From: Pseudomonas pharyngis
GTDB lineage: Bacteria > Pseudomonadota > Gammaproteobacteria > Pseudomonadales > Pseudomonadaceae
Assembly: GCF_021602345.1 (NCBI RefSeq)
Contig: NZ_BQID01000019.1
Coordinates: 1-64,000 of the forward strand
Direction of reading: 5' to 3'
Length of the DNA stretch: 64,000 nucleotides
The notes beneath the pieces were generated by a model. The model made no database searches and was not told where the DNA came from. It saw nothing but the letters and a program-made list of their open reading frames with translations. Positions 57,223 through 64,000 of this stretch are shown here, piece after piece (positions within the stretch are counted from its first letter, which is position 1; each line of letters starts with the position of its first letter). The position numbers and the translations under genes are program-made.

Positions 57223-57259
57223 CCTGAGTGGCTCAGGGATTAAGCTGCCGGCCTTTAGG

Positions 57260-57358
57260 GCCTCTTCGCGGGCAAGCCCGCTCCCACAGATTTCTCAGAT
57301 GTACACAGGATGTGTGAGCGACTGAGAACCTTGTGGGAGCGGGCTTGCCCGCGAAGGC
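57260..57358. repeat. REPIN
   Basis: TTCGCGGGCAAGCCCGCTCC and the inverted GGAGCGGGCTTGCCCGCGAA; the spacer itself has an inverted TTTCTCAG/CTGAGAA that would extend the hairpin. Confidence 0.88.
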
Positions 57359-57385
57359 GTCAGAAGCCATACCGCAGGACTTTTC

Positions 57386-57934
57386 ATGAATTCGCAGAGC
57401 ATCATCGTCCCGAAAATCTCCAACCTGCCGGTGCACGAGCCCCGCGCTCGGGCGATTCTGCGCTGGCTGGTGCGCAAGAACATCGTCAAGGAAGAGCTGA
57501 GCACTTGCGGACGTACCGGCAATCGCATGGCCTACGCCATCGCCGATGGTGCCCGTGCGGTGGTGCTGCACCCCGAGGCGCTGCCGTTCGGCGAGCCGAT
57601 CAACGGTCTCGAGGTCATCACCAAGCGCTGCATCTACACCCCGGCCAAGGGGTTTCTCGAAGAAGCCGGTTGTGCCGAATGCCGTCAGGAAATCGGTGAA
57701 GCGCTGTTCGAAAGCCTGGAAGACTGGATGCCGGGCCGCACCGATAACTTCACCTGCCCGGAATGCGGGCATGAGGACGACATCAACGGTTTCCTGTATT
57801 TGCAGGAGTGCGGGTTTTCCAACCTCGGTTTCATCTTCAACAACTGGCTGGAGGCTGGCTTCAAGCAGAGTTTCATCGACGAATTCGCCGATTGGCTGGA
57901 TCAACCGGTGAGCTGGGTCAAGGTCGAGTTGTAG
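57386..57934 (+). CDS. Conserved hypothetical protein with zinc-ribbon-like cysteines
   Basis: The 182-residue soluble protein has two CxxC pairs, AGCAECRQE (about 94-102) and FTCPECGHED (about 123-132), spaced like a zinc ribbon. The N-terminal 40 residues resemble a winged helix (RARAILRWLVRKNIVKEELS). The C-terminal part is aromatic-rich (LEAGFKQSFIDEFADWLDQ). It is recurrent in Pseudomonas in my recollection and sometimes mislabelled as a sugar ABC transporter ATPase, for which there is no sequence support. Function unknown. Confidence 0.72.
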   Translation: MNSQSIIVPKISNLPVHEPRARAILRWLVRKNIVKEELSTCGRTGNRMAYAIADGARAVVLHPEALPFGEPINGLEVITKRCIYTPAKGFLEEAGCAECRQEIGEALFESLEDWMPGRTDNFTCPECGHEDDINGFLYLQECGFSNLGFIFNNWLEAGFKQSFIDEFADWLDQPVSWVKVEL

Positions 57935-57971
57935 GGGGCGTTTTTCCCGTACATCAGCAACATTGATATAA

Positions 57972-59519
<1,548 letters not shown>

Positions 59520-59545
59520 GGCTTCAAGCAAAACGTTAAATGACC

Positions 59546-59567
59546 GGGGCTGTTTTATTCAGCCCCG
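59546..59567 (+). other. Hairpin between guaB and guaA
   Basis: GGGGCTG, 7-base loop TTTTATT, CAGCCCC, with no T-run after it. It is probably an mRNA-processing or partial-attenuation hairpin inside the guaBA operon. Confidence 0.6.
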
Positions 59568-59619
59568 AGTCGTTTCTGAATCAAAGACTGTTTCTGAATT
59601 ATTTAGACGAGACTGAATC

Positions 59620-61197
59620 ATGGCCCTCGACATTCACGCTCACCGCATCCTGATCCTCGACTTCGGTTCGCAATACACCCAACTGATCGCCCGCCGCGTG
59701 CGCGAGATCGGTGTGTACTGCGAACTGCACCCGTTCGACATGGACGAAGATGCGATCCGCGAATTTGCGCCAAAAGGCGTGATCCTCGCCGGCGGTCCCG
59801 AGTCCGTGCACGAAGCCAACAGCCCGCGCTGCCCGCAAGCGGTGTTCGACCTGGGCGTACCGGTCTTCGGTATCTGCTACGGCATGCAGACCATGGCCGA
59901 ACAACTGGGCGGCAAGGTTGAAGGCTCCGAGCTGCGTGAGTTCGGTTACGCCCGCGTTGACGTGGTCGGCAAGAGCCGCCTGCTCGACGGCATCGAAGAC
60001 CACATCGACGCCGACGGCCTGTTCGGCCTCGACGTGTGGATGAGCCACGGTGACAAGGTCACCAGGATGCCGAGCGATTTCCACATCCTGGCCAGCACCC
60101 CGAGCTGCCCGATCGCCGGCATGTTCAACGACGAGCGCGCCTACTACGGCGTGCAGTTCCACCCGGAAGTGACCCACACCAAGCAGGGCGGTCGCATCCT
60201 GTCGCGTTTCGTTCTCGACATCTGCGGCTGTGAAGCCCTGTGGACTCCGTCGAAGATCGCCGAAGACGCCATCGCCAACATCCGCGCACAGGTCGGTACC
60301 GACAACGTGCTGCTGGGTCTGTCCGGCGGTGTGGATTCCTCGGTGGTTGCGGCGCTGCTGCACAAGGCCATCGGCGATCAACTGACCTGCGTCTTCGTCG
60401 ACAACGGCCTGCTGCGTCTGCACGAAGGCGAGCAGGTTATGGCCATGTTCGCCGAGAACATGGGCGTCAAGGTGATCCGCGCCAACGCTGAAGACCAGTT
60501 CCTGAACAACCTGGCCGGCGAAGCCGATCCAGAGAAGAAGCGCAAGATCATCGGCCGCACCTTCATCGACGTGTTCGATGCCGAATCCTGCAAGCTGGAC
60601 AACATCAAGTACCTGGCTCAGGGCACCATCTACCCGGACGTGATCGAGTCGGCTGGCGCGAAAAGCGGCAAGGCCCACGTGATCAAGTCGCACCACAACG
60701 TGGGCGGCCTGCCGGAAGAGATGAACCTGAAACTGGTCGAACCACTGCGCGAACTGTTCAAGGACGAAGTCCGTCGTCTGGGCCTGGAACTGGGCCTGCC
60801 GTACGACATGGTCTACCGTCACCCGTTCCCGGGCCCGGGCCTGGGCGTGCGCATCCTCGGCGAAGTGAAGAAGGAATACGCCGACCTGCTGCGTCGCGCC
60901 GACCACATTTTCATCGAAGAACTGCGCAAGGCCGACTGGTACCACAAGGTCAGCCAGGCCTTTGTAGTGTTCCAGCCAGTGAAATCGGTTGGCGTGGTCG
61001 GCGATGGCCGCCGTTACGCCTGGGTCGTGGCCCTGCGTGCGGTGGAAACCATCGACTTCATGACCGCCCGTTGGGCACACCTGCCTTACGAATTGCTGGA
61101 AACCGTTTCCGGCCGCATCATCAATGAAATCGAGGGTATCTCGCGCGTTACTTACGACGTGTCGAGCAAGCCGCCAGCGACCATTGAGTGGGAGTGA
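59620..61197 (+). CDS. guaA: GMP synthase (glutamine-hydrolysing)
   Basis: The 525-residue enzyme aminates XMP to GMP. The class I glutamine amidotransferase domain (about 1-200) has the catalytic Cys in [10 protein letters not shown] and His/Glu in [10 protein letters not shown]. The ATP pyrophosphatase P-loop is [16 protein letters not shown]. The C-terminal dimerisation domain has [16 protein letters not shown] and ends in TIEWE. It forms an operon with guaB, 100 bp apart. Confidence 0.98.
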   Translation: MALDIHAHRILILDFGSQYTQLIARRVREIGVYCELHPFDMDEDAIREFAPKGVILAGGPESVHEANSPRCPQAVFDLGVPVFGICYGMQTMAEQLGGKVEGSELREFGYARVDVVGKSRLLDGIEDHIDADGLFGLDVWMSHGDKVTRMPSDFHILASTPSCPIAGMFNDERAYYGVQFHPEVTHTKQGGRILSRFVLDICGCEALWTPSKIAEDAIANIRAQVGTDNVLLGLSGGVDSSVVAALLHKAIGDQLTCVFVDNGLLRLHEGEQVMAMFAENMGVKVIRANAEDQFLNNLAGEADPEKKRKIIGRTFIDVFDAESCKLDNIKYLAQGTIYPDVIESAGAKSGKAHVIKSHHNVGGLPEEMNLKLVEPLRELFKDEVRRLGLELGLPYDMVYRHPFPGPGLGVRILGEVKKEYADLLRRADHIFIEELRKADWYHKVSQAFVVFQPVKSVGVVGDGRRYAWVVALRAVETIDFMTARWAHLPYELLETVSGRIINEIEGISRVTYDVSSKPPATIEWE

Positions 61198-61236
61198 TCC
61201 CGCGTCGCGCCATGACGGTGTGAGTGCTGGCAGTCC

Positions 61237-61271
61237 AAGGCCGCGTGAACAGTGTTCACGCGGCCTTTTTG
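61237..61271. terminator. Terminator after guaA
   Basis: AAGGCCGCGTGAACA and its inverted partner TGTTCACGCGGCC followed by T5; the A/T flanks allow it to serve the convergent toxin-like gene too. Confidence 0.88.
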
Positions 61272-61278
61272 TTGCCGC

Positions 61279-64000
61279 TTACAAAGGCCCGTGCCAGCCG
61301 GCCAGGGTCAGGCCCCGCTCGTTCAGCGCCTTGAGCAAGGCTTCGACGCTGCCGAAGCGCTTCTCATGGAGCGTGGGCCAGGCGGGACGCTCGATAAAAT
61401 AGCGGCCGGATTCAAAGTGGATCGGCGTACGTGCAATCACGTTGTCGCGACCGCGGTGCAGAAGCAGCGTTTCGCGGGGCTCCTGTTTCAAGGTGTACAT
61501 CCCCGGACGACTCAGCAATTGATCGATCTCCTTTTTCGTCCCGGCTTTCCACGGTGTTTGCACTTGCAGGCGGATATCACCTTTTACGCGGCCGGTCGGA
61601 TTGCCGTTATGGTCAAGAAAAGTCTTGCCAGGGTCCGGTTCGAATCCGCGAGCCTCGCCGTAGCCGACATCCTCGATGCGCAGGCCGACGGCGTCTTCCA
61701 GCTCACTGACCCCTGCGACGCCCTCGAAGGTATTGGAGTGTGAATTGCCCATGAGCGCGGCCCATTTGTGCGGGCCGCGTGCGGCCTGGTCGGCCTCGAT
61801 GATCGTGTGGGCAAAGAAGTTCATCATCTTCTGGCGGATTGTCGGGTCGAGGCCTCGCATGCCTTCCAGTCTGTAACTGGCCATGCAGTCGATGGCTTGG
61901 ATGCGCACGCCGTGGCGGTTGGCCTCTTTCACCAGATTGAGAAAGGTGTAGCGCCGTGTCGGGTCGGTCATGTGACCCTGGTCGAGGCTTTCCAGATAAA
62001 GCTCAAGGTCCTGGGACATCACGGAAGTCCTGGCGAAGTTGTCCAGGGCTGCCTGATGGAAGTCCGTGAGCAGGTGTTCCATGTAAAGAGTTTTCACACC
62101 TTTGCGGGCCAGGGCCGGCATCTGTTCGATGAGCCACTGTTTACTGCCGATATCGGCATGGCTCTCACCGATGACCAGCCCCTGGAACCGAGCGAGCAAT
62201 TGTTCGATGAATGACTCGGCTGTCACGGTCGGGTCTACAGTAGGCAGGACCGGACGCGGACGTAAGTTCAGCTCTGCGAAGAAACGCATGGCAGCTTCGC
62301 GCAGCTGCCTGCGCAGAGCCCTGAATGCGTTGAGGGGGGAGTGACTGTCGAGGCTCTCGAATGCATCGCCCAGTATGCGTTCATTGCCGATGACGGCGGC
62401 GTTCTTCAGTTCGCTGCGAAACGGTTTGGGAATGTCATAGGGCGAAGGGGTGGCAGCGGTGTCAGTCAGCGGCATTTCAGGAGTGGCCAACGTACCTGCG
62501 TCGGCAGGTTCGATGCCTGGGGTTTCTGGCGTTGCCATCGGATCGATTCGCACCCGTTTGAGCGTCAAGCCTTCATCTGCCAGCGCTTGTGTCAGCTCAT
62601 GCACACTGTCGAAATGACGGCCGCTGACTGTCGCCCATCGGGGGCGAACGATGAAAAACCCTCCGGCATCCTGCTGGATCGGCGTATGTACCAGCGTCCC
62701 GTCGCCGCTGCGGTGGACCAGCGTGGACGGTTCCTGAAGCATGAACATGCCTCTTGCGGGCAAGGCCTCTTCCAGCGTGCGGGCGGAGGCCAACGGGGGC
62801 GGCGCATTCAATTGCAAACGCATGTCGCTTTTGATCAGATCGATGGGGTTGCCCAACAGGTCCCGCACCTTCTTGCCCGGGTCGGTCGATAACACGCCAG
62901 CCTTGCCCACGGGCAGTTCTTCGATGCGCAATGAAGCGGCACCCTCCAGCTCGCTGAGTCCGGCGACCTTGTCGAAGGTGCTGGCGCGTGCCTCATCTAC
63001 CAGGGCTATCCAGCGATGGGATCCTCGTGCTGCTTGGTCGGCCCGGATCACCGCGTCGGAAAAATAATTCATCATCTTCCGGCTGCTGACCTCGGAGGTG
63101 TTCTCCATAGTCGGAAAGCGGCGGCTGGCCATGCAATCGATGGCTTGTACGCGGATATGGTTTTTCTGGGCGGCTTTCACCAGTTCCGTGTAGGAATGGG
63201 GGCCGGCAGGATCGGCAGCGAACCGGGTGTCGAGGGCTTTGAGATAGTCCTCAAGTGCGGGTGGCAGCTTGCCAGTCTTGTGGAACAAGTCCAGTTCCGC
63301 CTGATGGAAATCGGTCAGCAGATGATCCAGATACAGGGTTCTGACCTTCTGTTTGTTCAGTGCCTTGAAGTTGTCGATCAATACACCACGGGCGCCTGAA
63401 GCGGCGTTGTCTTGACCGAGCACCAGCCCCGGGACTTCCTTGAGCAGACGCTTGGTCATCTCCGCGAAGGGAGTCGCAGGCTTGAATGGTGGTATGGCTG
63501 GACGCGGAGGCAGATTCGGGGCGCTGAACGAGTCGATGGAGGCGTCATACAGGCTGCGACGCAGCATCTTGAAGTCCTGATAAACACTGTCGCTTCCCTG
63601 CAGGCTGTCCAGCGCAAAGTCATCGGTCTGGCCTTGCGCTACCGAGCGCAGCGTCGCTCTGTAGGGTTGAGGAACGTCATACGGCATGGGTTGCATCGCC
63701 ACTTCGGGCAGCGGATCGGCAGTGTGTCCCCAGGGCCAGTCGCCGAATATTTTTCCGCCTCCCCTGAGGCCTGGGCGTGCGACAGGTTGCCACTTGAGTG
63801 CTTCGTTCAGGCGCACCGGCACGTTGCGATAAAACGAATAGGGATTGCTCGGATCGACGATAACCCAGCCGCGTATCTGCTCGACGTAGCGCACCTGGTA
63901 GAAGCCGTCGGATCCGGCACGGCGCATATAGATGTAATGCTTGCCGGAAGCGGTTTGAATGATTCCCTGCAGTTTCGGATTGCCGGTCTCCATCCGGGTG
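61279..64000 (-). CDS. Large toxin-like protein, C-terminal part, with tandem Tiki/ChaN-like modules (partial)
   Basis: At least 904 residues are visible and the frame stays open to the window edge, so the ATG at 63993 is probably internal. The protein is built from two similar modules: about residues 104-485 (from PYDVPQPYR to LTLKRVRIDP) and 518-904 (from PYDIPKPFR to LTLAGWHGPL). Each has a core resembling the Tiki/TraB/ChaN/PMT-C2 superfamily. Module 2 keeps GESH (609-612), the Glu in LYMEHLLTDFH (636-646) and GNSH (749-752). Module 1 has GQDN (193-196), LYLDHLLTDFH and VDEA (332-335) instead. A shared segment IDCMAS is in both. This architecture resembles Pseudomonas dermonecrotic-toxin-like proteins. 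Family assignment is by motif only and activity is inferred. Confidence 0.6.
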   Translation of the reverse strand, partial: TRMETGNPKLQGIIQTASGKHYIYMRRAGSDGFYQVRYVEQIRGWVIVDPSNPYSFYRNVPVRLNEALKWQPVARPGLRGGGKIFGDWPWGHTADPLPEVAMQPMPYDVPQPYRATLRSVAQGQTDDFALDSLQGSDSVYQDFKMLRRSLYDASIDSFSAPNLPPRPAIPPFKPATPFAEMTKRLLKEVPGLVLGQDNAASGARGVLIDNFKALNKQKVRTLYLDHLLTDFHQAELDLFHKTGKLPPALEDYLKALDTRFAADPAGPHSYTELVKAAQKNHIRVQAIDCMASRRFPTMENTSEVSSRKMMNYFSDAVIRADQAARGSHRWIALVDEARASTFDKVAGLSELEGAASLRIEELPVGKAGVLSTDPGKKVRDLLGNPIDLIKSDMRLQLNAPPPLASARTLEEALPARGMFMLQEPSTLVHRSGDGTLVHTPIQQDAGGFFIVRPRWATVSGRHFDSVHELTQALADEGLTLKRVRIDPMATPETPGIEPADAGTLATPEMPLTDTAATPSPYDIPKPFRSELKNAAVIGNERILGDAFESLDSHSPLNAFRALRRQLREAAMRFFAELNLRPRPVLPTVDPTVTAESFIEQLLARFQGLVIGESHADIGSKQWLIEQMPALARKGVKTLYMEHLLTDFHQAALDNFARTSVMSQDLELYLESLDQGHMTDPTRRYTFLNLVKEANRHGVRIQAIDCMASYRLEGMRGLDPTIRQKMMNFFAHTIIEADQAARGPHKWAALMGNSHSNTFEGVAGVSELEDAVGLRIEDVGYGEARGFEPDPGKTFLDHNGNPTGRVKGDIRLQVQTPWKAGTKKEIDQLLSRPGMYTLKQEPRETLLLHRGRDNVIARTPIHFESGRYFIERPAWPTLHEKRFGSVEALLKALNERGLTLAGWHGPL

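Noticed and set aside
51025-57358. Repeated GCGGGCTTGC sequences as a CRISPR-like array
   Set aside because: Copies are kilobases apart, occur as inverted pairs, and have no regular spacers or cas genes; they are REP/REPIN elements.
63991-63993. ATG at 63993 as the true start of the toxin-like gene
   Set aside because: The frame is open beyond it to the window edge, no ribosome site can be judged, and related toxins are much longer.

Overview
The window reads as a chromosomal segment of a fluorescent-group Pseudomonas. The support is high-GC coding with strong G/C third-position bias, several REP/REPIN repeats of the GCGGGCTTGC type, and gene blocks whose content and order are typical of that genus: queA-tgt-yajC-secD-secF, suhB/trmJ-cysE-iscR-iscSUA-hscBA-fdx-iscX-ndk-rlmN-pilF-rodZ-ispG-hisS-yfgM-bamB-der, and xseA/guaB-guaA. 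Protein identities come from motif recognition by eye; no database search was run.

Layout. Bases 1-5000 hold the tail of a DUF6124-like gene, a small basic orphan, a PAS-containing chemoreceptor, a cysteine-cluster protein, a GNAT enzyme and CheV. Bases 5094-7995 are a nitric-oxide response pair: a NorR/FhpR-type sigma-54 activator divergent from flavohaemoglobin, with three NorR-like boxes and a sigma-54-like promoter between them. Bases 8200-14965 hold a secreted SnoaL-like protein, DsbB and the cytochrome bo3 oxidase operon cyoABCDE, which has an unusually long upstream region. Bases 15.2-24.8 kb are mostly accessory: RidA, orphan proteins, GNAT, LysR, a class III aminotransferase, a PhoD-like phosphatase, and a cluster of three related small membrane proteins that each follow a copy of the same upstream DNA motif. 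A tRNA-Leu(CAA) separates this from the housekeeping half.

Bases 25.1-30.5 kb make queuosine (QueA, Tgt) and the Sec accessory complex (YajC, SecD, SecF). Bases 31.2-39.6 kb hold SuhB, TrmJ, CysE and the complete ISC iron-sulfur assembly system, with CysE supplying the cysteine pathway used by IscS. Iron-sulfur users follow (RlmN, IspG), then cell-shape and outer-membrane functions (RodZ, BamB), HisS and the ribosome GTPase Der. Bases 49-61.2 kb hold a methionine-type aminotransferase paired with an omega-amidase, leuA with a candidate leader peptide, an M23 peptidase, XseA, a LysR/TSUP divergent pair, and guaB-guaA. The window ends inside a large minus-strand toxin-like gene with two tandem Tiki/ChaN-like modules, one of which has lost its putative active-site residues.

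The observations most worth following up are the degenerate/intact module pair in the toxin-like protein (61.3-64 kb), the leuA leader peptide and its alternative pairing (52.9-53.05 kb), the three-copy promoter-plus-membrane-protein family (22.6-24.5 kb), and the three-box NorR control region (6.66-6.77 kb).
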